A DNA stretch of 64,000 bases from Actimicrobium sp035984655 (GTDB lineage: Bacteria > Pseudomonadota > Gammaproteobacteria > Burkholderiales > Burkholderiaceae_D): positions 1 to 64,000 of the forward strand of contig NZ_JAXCHT010000016.1 of NCBI RefSeq assembly GCF_035984655.1, in the 5' to 3' direction. The notes beneath the pieces were generated by a model that had not been told where the DNA came from, made no database searches, and was given only the letters and a program-made list of their open reading frames with translations. Shown piece by piece: positions 16,081 to 24,393 of the stretch (position 1 is the first letter of the stretch; each line of letters starts with the position of its first letter). The position numbers and the translations under genes are program-made.

Positions 16081-16516
16081 GCAATTTCTCCTCAAGTAAC
16101 GGGTTCAGTTCGTGCAGTGCGGCGCCGACATCGCTGTGCAGGGCATGCACCAGGTCGAGGCCCAGCGCCAGCTCGAGTTCGGTTTGCGCCTCGCGCCAGG
16201 CCTTGGCAGCGCTGTGTCGCTTTTCCTGCCCGGCGTCGGTAATGCGCACGATGCGGCGACGGGCGTCGGTGCCGGCAGTCTGCATGACCCATCCGGCGAC
16301 GATCAGCGGTTTCAGGGTGCGGGTCAGGGTGGTGCGGTCGGTGCCCAGTTTGTGCGCCAGCTCGGCCATTGCGACACCGGCTGGATCAAGATTTTGCAGC
16401 AATGAATATTGGGTGGTTTTGAGGCCAACGCCTGCCAGATGCAGGTCGTACAGGCGTGACACCGTGCGCGTCAGTTTGCGCAGGGCGAAACAGGTACAAC
16501 GAAAGGAAGCTGTCAT
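16064..16516 (-). CDS. MarR-family transcriptional regulator
   Basis: A 150-residue winged-helix regulator from ATG 16516. The recognition region reads GVAMAELAHKLGTDRTTLTRTLKPLIVAGWV, followed by the wing (GTDARRRIVRITDAGQE), flanked by the dimerisation helices expected of MarR proteins. Starting at 16516 leaves the perfect palindrome at 16537-16554 just upstream, whereas a longer frame would place it inside the gene. It is likely autoregulatory and controls the co-transcribed MFS gene, responding to a small ligand. Confidence 0.88.
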   Translation of the reverse strand: MTASFRCTCFALRKLTRTVSRLYDLHLAGVGLKTTQYSLLQNLDPAGVAMAELAHKLGTDRTTLTRTLKPLIVAGWVMQTAGTDARRRIVRITDAGQEKRHSAAKAWREAQTELELALGLDLVHALHSDVGAALHELNPLLEEKLHAAVE

Positions 16517-16536
16517 CGTGAATTCCAGCGAAAATA

Positions 16537-16554
16537 TATGTGTAGGCACACATA
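16537..16554. promoter_or_regulatory. MarR operator palindrome
   Basis: A perfect dyad TATGTGT-AGGC-ACACATA, 20 bases upstream of the MarR start codon. The size and AT-rich arms fit a MarR-dimer site. At this spacing it would overlap the transcription start or core promoter of the marR-MFS operon. Confidence 0.75.
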
Positions 16555-16576
16555 ATTGTCGGGAAATATAAATCAT

Positions 16577-16891
16577 GCGCTGGAAGATATCCAGTGATTT
16601 TTATTGTGGGGGGCGGGATTGGTGATGCCGTGGCGTGTGCCGCCAGCAACTGCGCGTTGCGCGACGTCTCTCTGCCTGATGCCGCGTGTTGATGCCCGGC
16701 CACGCCGGACGCCAATCTATCGGGACAACCCGGCGCGAATTCCGGATCGCAGGGATCAATCGGAAAGACGCGGCAGGATGATCGGCCGGATCAACACGGG
16801 ATAGAACGGGTGCTGCCAGGCATGCCGTCAGGAAGACGGCCAACTCCCGGCAAACTGCAAGGCTTGCAGCCGGCCGGTCAACGCCGGAGTA
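16577..16891. other. non-coding stretch
   Basis: About 315 bases between the MarR promoter and the 3' end of the small HTH gene. No convincing gene was seen. A small hairpin (GCCGTC-AGGAA-GACGGC) lies near 16,830 without a T-run, so it is not called as a terminator. Confidence 0.4.
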
Positions 16892-17185
16892 TCAGTGCCG
16901 TGCCGAACTGGTGCGCACGCCGCTGACCCGATATTTGCCGCGACGGTCACCCATCAGGGCGCGTAATTCGGCAATCGAGAGGTCGGCAACTTCATGCATG
17001 CGGATCAGCAGGGATGCACCGACCGGCAAGCGGCGGTGACGAATCTTGCTGATTACCGGTGGCGCCACTTCCAGCGCACGCGACAGCGCCGCGTCATTCT
17101 TGATCGCCAGCTTTTCGATGAGTGTGTTGAGCAGATGATCGGGATCGTAAGCCTGATCTTGCAGGTTTTGCACGGTTTGTGTCAT
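16892..17185 (-). CDS. small helix-turn-helix protein
   Basis: A protein of about 97 residues from ATG 17185, with GAAGGTAG upstream. The segment LLNTLIEKLAIKNDAALSRALEVAPPVISKIRHRRLPVGASLL has the pattern of an XRE/Cro-like helix-turn-helix, with APPVISKIRH as the recognition helix. The remainder (LIRMHEVADLSIAELRALMGDRRGKY) continues the helical bundle. Similar short DNA-binding proteins occur in Oxalobacteraceae, from recall; targets are unknown. The palindrome at 17,244-17,261 is a likely autoregulatory site. Confidence 0.7.
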   Translation of the reverse strand: MTQTVQNLQDQAYDPDHLLNTLIEKLAIKNDAALSRALEVAPPVISKIRHRRLPVGASLLIRMHEVADLSIAELRALMGDRRGKYRVSGVRTSSARH

Positions 17186-17243
17186 GGCGTCTACCTTCGT
17201 GTTGAAAAAGTACATTCAGTTTGCCAACACAATGCAGGGCACG

Positions 17244-17261
17244 ATGTGCGTTATCGCACAT
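17244..17261. promoter_or_regulatory. palindrome upstream of the small HTH gene
   Basis: A perfect dyad ATGTGCG-TTAT-CGCACAT, about 58 bases upstream of the HTH gene's start codon. It has the size of an operator bound by a dimeric HTH protein. It is not followed by a T-run and is not terminator-like. Confidence 0.5.
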
Positions 17262-17344
17262 AAACATCTAATAACAGTTCTGAAAGTTAGCCCCGATGCA
17301 TTTGTTTGATCTGGGGCAAACAAAGGTGGGGTGGAACATTTACG

Positions 17345-17369
17345 CATCCTGCACTTCACACGCAGGATG
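17345..17369. terminator. hairpin downstream of flgN, possible terminator
   Basis: An 8-bp stem CATCCTGC/GCAGGATG with a 9-base loop, 17 bases past the flgN stop on the minus strand. A T-run is lacking, so it may be a weak or Rho-assisted terminator or an mRNA-stabilising structure. Confidence 0.4.
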
Positions 17370-17386
17370 GTGTAGTTGAAAACTGC

Positions 17387-17860
17387 TTAACCGATCGCCA
17401 GGCCGCGCCCTGGCGCTTTTCCGGTCGATTGGCCGTCCGGGCCATAGAAGCCGCCATGTTGCGACTTGCCCTGCAGGATGTTGAGTTCGGTCTGGTTGCG
17501 GACCATATGACGCGCAATCAGCATGCCGTTGACACGATTGAGTTCCTTGGCTTCTGCAGTCAGCGTCAGCAGGGCCGACCACGGCGATTCCTTGCCGTTT
17601 GAATAATTCGCGTCGCACCAGGCGCGCATGCCTTGTTCGCTGGCCGGGAAGCCGGACTCTTCCAGTCGCGCGTGACGCGCTGTGGCCAGTGCCGTCAATT
17701 CCAGCAGCAAGGTCGATTTGGTGGCGGTCAGTTCCGGTAATCCGTCGACACTGCCGGCAATCAGGATGGCCTGCTCCTGCATCAGCACCGCAATCAGAGC
17801 ACGGGTGCTTTCCTGTTCGGAGGGCAGGCTCGATGCGGGGGCGTTGGCAGGGGTAGACAT
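17387..17860 (-). CDS. flgN: FlgN-family export chaperone for FlgK/FlgL
   Basis: A 157-residue, mostly helical protein with the FlgN layout: a long N-terminal helical hairpin (ESTRALIAVLMQEQAIL through LLLELTALATARHARLE) and the C-terminal RNQTELNILQGKSQHGGFYGPDGQ, a signature of the betaproteobacterial family. It binds the hook-filament junction proteins FlgK and FlgL (26,542-29,687) before export. It follows flgM by 2 bases and shares its sigma-28 promoter. Confidence 0.9.
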   Translation of the reverse strand: MSTPANAPASSLPSEQESTRALIAVLMQEQAILIAGSVDGLPELTATKSTLLLELTALATARHARLEESGFPASEQGMRAWCDANYSNGKESPWSALLTLTAEAKELNRVNGMLIARHMVRNQTELNILQGKSQHGGFYGPDGQSTGKAPGRGLAIG

Positions 17861-17862
17861 GG

Positions 17863-18165
17863 TTATCCTTCTTTGCGTGCAGCGAATTGATCGCGTACGG
17901 TGTCGATCAAGCCGTCGGCAATTTTTTCGGGGTTGATTCGGAATGTGCCACTGGCGATGGCGGCCTTGATCTCGCTGACTTTTTTCAGGTCGAAGGTGCT
18001 GCTGCCACCCAGGGCCAGGGCCTGCGCCGAGATCTTTACGCTGCCGGACGGTCCGGCACTGGCATTGCTGACCGCTGCAGCCTGGTCGGCGCCCTTGCTG
18101 GAGCGGGTCTGGGTCGGCGAAACGCCAACACTGCCGGTCTTTTTGCTCGAATCGTCAATCTTCAC
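17863..18165 (-). CDS. flgM: anti-sigma-28 factor FlgM
   Basis: A 100-residue protein with a disordered, Ser/Ala/Thr-rich N-terminal half that includes the export signal. The C-terminal helices (FDLKKVSEIKAAIASGTF, INPEKIADGLIDTVRDQF) bind sigma-28. It inhibits FliA until it is secreted through the completed hook. It is preceded by a sigma-28-type promoter at 18,213-18,239, giving the usual autoregulatory loop. Confidence 0.95.
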   Translation of the reverse strand: MKIDDSSKKTGSVGVSPTQTRSSKGADQAAAVSNASAGPSGSVKISAQALALGGSSTFDLKKVSEIKAAIASGTFRINPEKIADGLIDTVRDQFAARKEG

Positions 18166-18212
18166 GATGTTTCCTTGATTGGTCAGGGTACATCACCCCG
18201 TGTCATAGTCCC

Positions 18213-18239
18213 ATAACGGCAGGCGGGAAAATAACTTTA
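18213..18239 (-). promoter_or_regulatory. sigma-28 (FliA) promoter of flgM
   Basis: On the minus strand TAAAGTTA, an 11-base spacer, then GCCGTTAT, close to the consensus TAAAGTTT-N11-GCCGATAA. It lies between the flgA stop and the flgM start, about 48 bases before the flgM ATG. Confidence 0.85.
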
Positions 18240-18279
18240 GGACGATTGGCGTGGTTCCCTTGTCAATTTGGTACGTAAT

Positions 18280-18972
18280 TCAGTAGGTGACATCAACTAT
18301 CCCGCCCGCCCGCGCCACCCCGCTGACGACTTGCCCGCCAGCGGTCTTGGCCTGGGCAATCTGGCCGGCCACCGCATTGTTCAGCGCGCGCCCGTCGGTA
18401 GCGACTGAAAATCCCGGTCCGGTCGAGACTACCCGCACTGCCTGGCCCTGCTGCACCGCTTGTACTGTCTTGAGCGAATCCTGCCGCAGCGGGCTGCCCA
18501 GGCCGACTGAGCCTGCAACGGTACGTCCGATCGCCTGGGCCGGATCGGTCAGGACCCCGGCCGGCAGCAGGGTCAAGTCGCCCCTGATCCTGATCACATC
18601 ATTCGGCCCTACCAGCTGGCCCTGCGACAGCGGGATCGCGCTGGCGACATAATCGGCGATGACCTTCACCTGCGCGGTGACATATACGGTCCACGGCGAC
18701 GGCGCCGTGCAACGCACCCCCACGCTGGTCCTGCCCCAGACCCGGCTGCCCGCGGGCAGGAACGCTTCCGGCGTCTGGCAGGCCGGCAGACTGAGGCGGG
18801 CATCGAGCTGGCCAACCGTAATCTGCACCTCGCCCGGCAAGCCGGTGGTCTGGACGCGCAGGAACTGTTCGACGCTGCTGCGGATTTGCGCCGGGTCCTG
18901 CCGCGGCGCGAGGGTTTGCGCCGATGCGGACAGACTGATCAGTGCGGCAGACAGGAACAGAAGGGTTTTCAT
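18280..18972 (-). CDS. flgA: flagellar P-ring assembly chaperone FlgA
   Basis: A 230-residue periplasmic protein from ATG 18972. An N-terminal signal peptide (MKTLLFLSAALISLSASAQ) is followed by the cytosolic-like N-terminal part and the C-terminal SAF/beta-clip domain (VVRVVSTGPGFSVATDGRALNNAVAGQ). It assists assembly of the FlgI P-ring. A longer frame to 19,071 would bury the signal peptide. It is divergent from flgB and upstream of flgM-flgN. Confidence 0.93.
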   Translation of the reverse strand: MKTLLFLSAALISLSASAQTLAPRQDPAQIRSSVEQFLRVQTTGLPGEVQITVGQLDARLSLPACQTPEAFLPAGSRVWGRTSVGVRCTAPSPWTVYVTAQVKVIADYVASAIPLSQGQLVGPNDVIRIRGDLTLLPAGVLTDPAQAIGRTVAGSVGLGSPLRQDSLKTVQAVQQGQAVRVVSTGPGFSVATDGRALNNAVAGQIAQAKTAGGQVVSGVARAGGIVDVTY

Positions 18973-19146
18973 GGCGCTCAGTGGAGGGAATCCGGAATCT
19001 GAGTGTAGCGATGGATAGTTTCCACAAAGCGACAAACAGACCGGATTTCCCCGACTTGCTCGTCTGATCACCGCCCACCCGGCTGCGTATCATCAAGGCT
19101 GGAAAAACCATCAACCGCAGCTGCCATGGGCAGTGAGGAGAATGCC

Positions 19147-19563
19147 ATGATTGGAAAACTGGACGATTACCTGCGCTTCAATGAGACCTCGCTGAATTTG
19201 CGCGGTCAGCGTCAGCAATTGATCGCCTCGAACATCGCCAATGCCGATACGCCCAACTATAAGTCACGCGACATCAATTTCAATAGCGCGATGAAGACGG
19301 CAATGGCGCGCAGCACGCCGCAGGCCGGCGCGTTGACCAAGACCTCGGATACCCACCTGTCGGCCAAAAGCGGCACTGGCGGCAGCGGCGTGAACGGCGT
19401 ACCGTTGCTGTACCGGAATATCCAGCAGGGCGCCATCGACGGCAACACGGTCGACATGGACGCCGAGCGCGGCCAGTTTGCCGACAATGCGATCCGCTAC
19501 GAAGCCGGCATCACCATGATCAGCAGCCAGATCAAAGGCTTGCTGAGCGCGATCCAGGGATAA
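19147..19563 (+). CDS. flgB: flagellar proximal rod protein FlgB
   Basis: A 138-residue rod protein from ATG 19147, with GAGGAG at 19135-19140. The rod-family N-terminal motif is clear (QQLIASNIANADTPNYKSRDINF) and the C-terminal helix ends the coiled-coil pair. It opens the flgBCDEF operon, divergent from flgA. Confidence 0.97.
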   Translation: MIGKLDDYLRFNETSLNLRGQRQQLIASNIANADTPNYKSRDINFNSAMKTAMARSTPQAGALTKTSDTHLSAKSGTGGSGVNGVPLLYRNIQQGAIDGNTVDMDAERGQFADNAIRYEAGITMISSQIKGLLSAIQG

Positions 19564-19568
19564 CCATC

Positions 19569-19973
19569 ATGTCTTTGTTCAGTATTTTCAATGTGGCCGG
19601 TTCGGCGATGACAGCGCAGTCGCAGCGCCTCAATACCACTGCCTCGAATATCGCCAACGCCGACAGCACCACCAGCGCCAACGGACAGGTCTACAAATCC
19701 AAGCAGGTCATTTTCAGCGCCGTGCCTGTCGATGGCGCGGCCTCGGCCGGGGTCAAGGTGCAGCGCGTGGTCGAAGACAGCGCGCCGCCGCGGCTGGTGT
19801 ATGACCCGAAACATCCGCAAGCCGATGAAAAAGGCTATGTCGCGATGCCGAATGTGAACGTGGTTGAAGAAATGGTGAACATGATCTCCGCCACGCGGTC
19901 CTACCAGACCAATGTCGAAACATTGAACGCGGCCAAGACGCTGCTCCTGAAAACCTTGACCATCGGTCAATAA
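19569..19973 (+). CDS. flgC: flagellar proximal rod protein FlgC
   Basis: A 134-residue protein with the rod/hook N-terminal signature (QSQRLNTTASNIANADS) and C-terminal VEEMVNMISATRSYQTNVETLNAAKTLLLKTL. It polymerises with FlgB and FlgF into the proximal rod after export. The intergenic gap to flgB is 5 bases. Confidence 0.97.
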   Translation: MSLFSIFNVAGSAMTAQSQRLNTTASNIANADSTTSANGQVYKSKQVIFSAVPVDGAASAGVKVQRVVEDSAPPRLVYDPKHPQADEKGYVAMPNVNVVEEMVNMISATRSYQTNVETLNAAKTLLLKTLTIGQ

Positions 19974-19996
19974 CAGTTCACCCAAGGATATTCACC

Positions 19997-20683
19997 ATGT
20001 CATCCATTGCAGGCGTTGCCAATACCACCCCGTCCGCCGATCTGCTGGCCTCCGTCAACGGCACCAAGGCTGCCGCTGCCGCCACCGGGTCGGTGGAAGA
20101 AACCCAGGACCGCTTCCTCAAGCTGCTGGTCACCCAGATGAAAAACCAGGACCCGCTCAACCCGCTCGACAGCGCGCAGGTCACCAGCCAGCTGGCGCAA
20201 TTGTCGACTGTCAGCGGCATCGACAAGGTCAACACCACGCTCGAATCGCTCAAGACCAGCTTCCAGTCGAATGAATCGGTGCAGGCGGCCGGCTTGATCG
20301 GGCATGGCGTGCTGGCACCGTCGAAGTCGATCTCACTCAGCTCGGGCAAGGCCATCTTCGGTATCGACCTGCCGTCGCCCGCCGACAAGGTGCAGGTCGT
20401 GGTCAAGGATGCCGCCGGCAATGCCGTGCACACCATCGATCTGGGTCCGGAAGATACCGGCACCACCGCACTGACCTGGGATGGCAGCAAGGACGACGGC
20501 ACCAAGGCGGTGGACGGCACCTACACTTTCGAAGTCACGGCCAAGCAGGGCGCCACCGCGGTGGTCGCCACCGCATTGGGGTTCGGTGAAGTCGGCAGCG
20601 TCTCGACCGGCACCGCCGGCGTCAAGCTCAATGTCACCGGACTGGGCCCGATCAACTTTAACGATGTGCGGCAAATCCTGTAA
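19997..20683 (+). CDS. flgD: hook capping/scaffold protein FlgD
   Basis: A 228-residue protein. Residues 30-75 carry the conserved FlgD export region (FLKLLVTQMKNQDPLNPLDS, then AQVTSQLAQLSTVSGIDK), followed by the FlgD Tudor-like and Ig-like domains (WDGSKDDGTKAVDGTYTFEVTA). It caps the growing hook and is discarded at completion. The length is typical. Confidence 0.96.
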   Translation: MSSIAGVANTTPSADLLASVNGTKAAAAATGSVEETQDRFLKLLVTQMKNQDPLNPLDSAQVTSQLAQLSTVSGIDKVNTTLESLKTSFQSNESVQAAGLIGHGVLAPSKSISLSSGKAIFGIDLPSPADKVQVVVKDAAGNAVHTIDLGPEDTGTTALTWDGSKDDGTKAVDGTYTFEVTAKQGATAVVATALGFGEVGSVSTGTAGVKLNVTGLGPINFNDVRQIL

Positions 20684-20722
20684 CAGGATCCGTTCCATAT
20701 TTGCTGTCTACAGGAGAACACC

Positions 20723-21937
20723 ATGAGTTTCCAACAAGGTTTGAGCGGTTTGAACGCGGCGTCCAAGAGCCTCGATGTCACCGGCAATAACGTCGCCAAC
20801 TCCAGCACGGTCGGCTTCAAGAGCGGTCAGGCGCAGTTCGCCGATGTGTATGCTGCCTCGCTCAACGGCTCGGGCGCCTCCCAGGTCGGGATCGGCGTGA
20901 AGGTCTCGACCGTGGCACAGCAATTCACCCAGGGTAACGTCACCTCGACCAACAATCCGCTCGATCTGGCCATCAATGGCGCCGGGTTCTTCAGGATGGA
21001 CAACAATGGCGTGACCACTTACAGCCGCAACGGCCAGTTCTCGCTCGACAAGACCGGCTATGTGGTGAATGCGCAGGGACTCAAGCTGACCGGCTACATT
21101 GCCAATGCCAAAGGGGTGTTGCAAACCGGCGCGCCCAGCGACCTGATCTTCAACACTGCCGATCTGGCGCCGCAAACCACCAGCAACGTCGGTTTGCTGG
21201 TCAATCTGGATTCACGCGAAGGCTTGCCGGCGACGGCGGTCTTCAATGCCACCGACCCTACCAGCTACAACCGGTCGACCTCGATTTCGGTGTTCGACAC
21301 GCTGGGTAATTCGCATGTCATCCAATCGTTTTTCAAGAAGACCGCCAGCAATACCTGGGATGTGTATGGCACCAGCGACGGCGTCCCCTTGACCACGCCA
21401 AAAATCGGCACGCTGGTGTTTTCCAGCAGTGGTGCGCTGACCACGCCGCAGCCCTTCGTGGCCTCGGCCACCGTGACCTCCGGTGCGGTCGCGCCGTTGA
21501 CCTTCAATGTCGATTTCACCGGCTCGTCACAGTACGGTTCGGCGTTTGGCCTGAATTCGCAAACCCAGGACGGCTACACCTCCGGCAAGCTGTCCGGGTT
21601 TACCACCGGCGCCGACGGCGTGATCACCGGACGCTACACCAACGGCAAATCCGCGACGCTCGGGCAGGTGGTGCTGGCCAACTTTACCGATCCGAACGGA
21701 TTGGCGAACCTCGGCAACAACGCCTGGGCCGAAACCGCTGCCTCCGGCGGCCCGCTGATTGGCGCGCCGAGTTCTGGCAGCCTCGGCGTGTTGCAATCGT
21801 CGGCGGTGGAAGATTCCAACGTCGATCTGACTGCGGAGCTGGTGAACCTGATCACCGCCCAGCGCTTTTATCAGGCCAACGCGCAGACCATCAAGACCCA
21901 GGATCAGGTCTTGCAAACGCTGGTCAACCTGCGTTGA
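20723..21937 (+). CDS. flgE: flagellar hook protein FlgE
   Basis: A 404-residue protein starting MSFQQGLSGLNAASKSLDVT with the NNVANSSTVGFKSG rod/hook motif. It contains the central FlgE D2 region and ends with the conserved SNVDLTAELVNLITAQRFYQ / ANAQTIKTQDQVLQTLVNLR helix. It polymerises into the hook. An ACAGGAG ribosome-binding site lies just upstream. Confidence 0.97.
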   Translation: MSFQQGLSGLNAASKSLDVTGNNVANSSTVGFKSGQAQFADVYAASLNGSGASQVGIGVKVSTVAQQFTQGNVTSTNNPLDLAINGAGFFRMDNNGVTTYSRNGQFSLDKTGYVVNAQGLKLTGYIANAKGVLQTGAPSDLIFNTADLAPQTTSNVGLLVNLDSREGLPATAVFNATDPTSYNRSTSISVFDTLGNSHVIQSFFKKTASNTWDVYGTSDGVPLTTPKIGTLVFSSSGALTTPQPFVASATVTSGAVAPLTFNVDFTGSSQYGSAFGLNSQTQDGYTSGKLSGFTTGADGVITGRYTNGKSATLGQVVLANFTDPNGLANLGNNAWAETAASGGPLIGAPSSGSLGVLQSSAVEDSNVDLTAELVNLITAQRFYQANAQTIKTQDQVLQTLVNLR

Positions 21938-21974
21938 TCCTGAATTGACCCTGAATAGCGCCACGGAGGATTGA

Positions 21975-22715
21975 ATGGATCGGCTGATCTACACCGCCAT
22001 GACCGGCGCCAAGCACGTCATGGAGCAGCAAAGCACGACCGCCAACAACCTGGCCAATGCCACGACCACCGGTTTTCGCGCGCAGCTCGATGCGTTTCGT
22101 GCGATTCCGGTGGTGGGCCCCGGCCTGCCGACCCGTGCCTTCGTGGTCGACTCGACCGTCGGCGCCGATTTTTCACAGGGCGCGCTGCAGGAAAGCGGGC
22201 GGGTGCTGGATGTCGCCATCCAGGGCAAGGGCTGGCTGGCGCTGGAAATGCCCGATGGCACCGAAGCCTATACCCGGCAGGGTAGCCTGAAGGTCAATGA
22301 AAACGGCATTCTGCAGAGCCAGAGCGGACATAATGTCATCGGCGACGCCGGACCGATCACGATCCCGCCCGACGTCAACATCACCATCGCCAAGGATGGC
22401 ACCGTGTCATCGGTGGAAGCCGGCAGCCGGCCCGGGCAAGCGGTCATCATCGGCCGCATCAAGCTGGTCAACCCGCCGGAGGAGACACTGGTGCGCGGTG
22501 ACGACACGCTGTTTCGGGTCAAGGGCAACGCGCCGGCCGAAGCCGATGCCAACGTCGCCCTGGTCAGCGGCGCGCTGGAGGGCAGCAACGTCAACGTGGT
22601 CGATGCAATGGTCACGATGATCAGCCTGTCGCGCCAGTTTGAAATGCACATGAGCATGCTCAAGAATGCCGAAGCCAATGCCACCAAGGCGGCGCAGATC
22701 CTGTCGGTACTCTGA
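21975..22715 (+). CDS. flgF: flagellar rod protein FlgF
   Basis: A 246-residue protein starting MDRLIYTAMTGAKHVMEQQS, with the NNLANATTTGFRAQ motif and C-terminal NVNVVDAMVTMISLSRQFEMHMSMLKNAEAN. It is the outermost proximal-rod component. A strong intrinsic terminator lies 20 bases past its stop, so it is the last gene of the first flg transcript. Confidence 0.96.
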   Translation: MDRLIYTAMTGAKHVMEQQSTTANNLANATTTGFRAQLDAFRAIPVVGPGLPTRAFVVDSTVGADFSQGALQESGRVLDVAIQGKGWLALEMPDGTEAYTRQGSLKVNENGILQSQSGHNVIGDAGPITIPPDVNITIAKDGTVSSVEAGSRPGQAVIIGRIKLVNPPEETLVRGDDTLFRVKGNAPAEADANVALVSGALEGSNVNVVDAMVTMISLSRQFEMHMSMLKNAEANATKAAQILSVL

Positions 22716-22734
22716 GGTTTGACCGCTTCATTCG

Positions 22735-22757
22735 AACCCGCCGTATGGCGGGTTTTT
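22735..22757 (+). terminator. intrinsic terminator between flgF and flgG
   Basis: Stem AACCCGCC/GGCGGGTT with loop GTAT, with T-run 22753-22757. It ends the flgBCDEF unit. flgG begins 158 bases later and no clear promoter was recognised in between. Confidence 0.85.
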
Positions 22758-22915
22758 AATTTCCGCAAGGAAATTTAAAGCGCCGATCAGCGCCCTGAAA
22801 GTCGACCATCTCCGCGCATTGAAACACGCATGCAAGCCCGACAATACGAACACTGACCAGAGTCCCGATACCCCGGACCGTGGTTCCCGTGGCGCGCTGA
22901 TGTGTGGAGAAAAAA

Positions 22916-23698
22916 ATGATTCGTTCCCTGTGGATTTCCAAAACTGGCCTGGACGCGCAGCAAACCCAGATGGATGTGATTTCGAACAATCTGGCCAACG
23001 TCAGCACCAGCGGCTTCAAGCGCTCGCGTGCGGTGTTCGAAGACCTGCTGTACCAGACCCTGCGCCAACCCGGCGCGCAATCGTCGCAACAAACCCAGCT
23101 GCCGTCGGGACTGCAATTGGGTACCGGCGTGCGACCCGTCGCGACCGAACGCATTCATACCCAGGGCAATCTGCAGCAAACCAGCAATGACAAGGATGTG
23201 GCGATCCAGGGCCAGGGATTTTTCCAGGTGCTGCTGCCCGATGGCAGCACCGCCTACACGCGCGACGGCTCGTTGCAGTCGGACAGCCAGGGACAGCTGG
23301 TGACCTCGAGCGGCTATGTGATCCAGCCCGCCATCACGATTCCGGCCGCGGCGCAAAGCCTGACGGTCGGTCGCGACGGCACCATCTCGGTGACCCTGCA
23401 AGGCGCCTCGGCGCCAACCCAGGTCGGGGCGCTGCAGCTGTCGACTTTCATCAATCCGGCCGGGCTGGAGAGCAAGGGCGAAAACCTGTACGTCGAGACC
23501 GGCTCCTCCGGCACTGCCAATACCAACACGCCGGGGACCAACGGCGCGGGGACGTTGTCGCAGGGGTATGTAGAGACTTCCAATGTCAACGTGACCGAGG
23601 AGCTGGTCAACATGATCCAGACCCAGCGCGCCTACGAAATCAACAGCAAGGCGATCACCACATCCGATCAGATGCTGGCGCGTCTGACACAACTTTAA
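22916..23698 (+). CDS. flgG: flagellar distal rod protein FlgG
   Basis: A 260-residue protein from ATG 22916 with TGGAG at 22905-22909. The N-terminus MIRSLWISKTGLDAQQTQMD followed by NNLANVSTSGFKRSRAVFEDLLYQ is the FlgG signature, and it ends NVTEELVNMIQTQRAYEINS. It forms the distal rod that crosses the periplasm. It starts the second flg unit, flgGHIJ. Confidence 0.97.
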   Translation: MIRSLWISKTGLDAQQTQMDVISNNLANVSTSGFKRSRAVFEDLLYQTLRQPGAQSSQQTQLPSGLQLGTGVRPVATERIHTQGNLQQTSNDKDVAIQGQGFFQVLLPDGSTAYTRDGSLQSDSQGQLVTSSGYVIQPAITIPAAAQSLTVGRDGTISVTLQGASAPTQVGALQLSTFINPAGLESKGENLYVETGSSGTANTNTPGTNGAGTLSQGYVETSNVNVTEELVNMIQTQRAYEINSKAITTSDQMLARLTQL

Positions 23699-23712
23699 TT
23701 GCGGGGCCGGTC

Positions 23713-24384
23713 ATGCATGTCACTTTGCGGGTTGTTTGTGTCGGGCTGCTGTTGGCAGCGCTGGGCGGTTGTGCGGTGACGCCCACCACCATCGTGCAGC
23801 AGCCAGCCACCACGCCGGCGCCGCGCGCGGCCGCTGCGCCGCCAAGCTCCGGTGCGATTTTCCAGAGCGCGGCCTATCGGCCTTTGTTCGAAGACCGGCG
23901 CGCGCGCATGGTCGGCGATATCCTGAGCATTTCGATCAGTGAAAAAACCACGGCATCGAAGGCCGCTGCGGCATCGTCCAGCAAGACCGGCAGCGCCACG
24001 TTGTCGGTGCCGAAATTCTTTGGCGTACCGGCCGCCACCACGGCCGATCTGGCCGTCACCGCCAGTGGCGGCAACAAGTTTGAAGACAAGGGCGCCGGCA
24101 GCTCCAACAACAGCTTCGTCGGCACCATCGGCGTGACCGTGGTCGATGTGCTGCCCAATGGCTATCTGGTTGTCAGTGGCGAGAAGCAGGTTGGCTTCGA
24201 TCGCGGCACCGAATTCATCCGGCTGTCGGGCGTGGTCAATCCGGACAACATCGTCGCCGGCAACACCGTGGCGTCGACCCAGGTGGCCGATGCCCGCATC
24301 GAGTACCGCACCAATACGCACATCGACAAGGCTGAAATGATGAGCTTGCTGACGCGCTTCTTCCTCAGCGTTATTCCGCTCTAA
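23713..24384 (+). CDS. flgH: flagellar L-ring lipoprotein FlgH
   Basis: A 223-residue outer-membrane lipoprotein. The signal peptide ends in lipobox LGGC (Cys about residue 20), and the L-ring domain carries LFEDRRARMVGDILSISISE and YLVVSGEKQVGFDRGTEFIRLSGVVNPDNI. It forms the L-ring bushing around the rod. It lies 14 bases after flgG and 9 bases before flgI. Confidence 0.97.
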   Translation: MHVTLRVVCVGLLLAALGGCAVTPTTIVQQPATTPAPRAAAAPPSSGAIFQSAAYRPLFEDRRARMVGDILSISISEKTTASKAAAASSSKTGSATLSVPKFFGVPAATTADLAVTASGGNKFEDKGAGSSNNSFVGTIGVTVVDVLPNGYLVVSGEKQVGFDRGTEFIRLSGVVNPDNIVAGNTVASTQVADARIEYRTNTHIDKAEMMSLLTRFFLSVIPL

Positions 24385-24393
24385 AGGATGATC

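Noticed and set aside
16820..16850. Hairpin GCCGTC-AGGAA-GACGGC as a terminator
   Set aside because: Short stem without a T-run and no gene end nearby in a matching direction.
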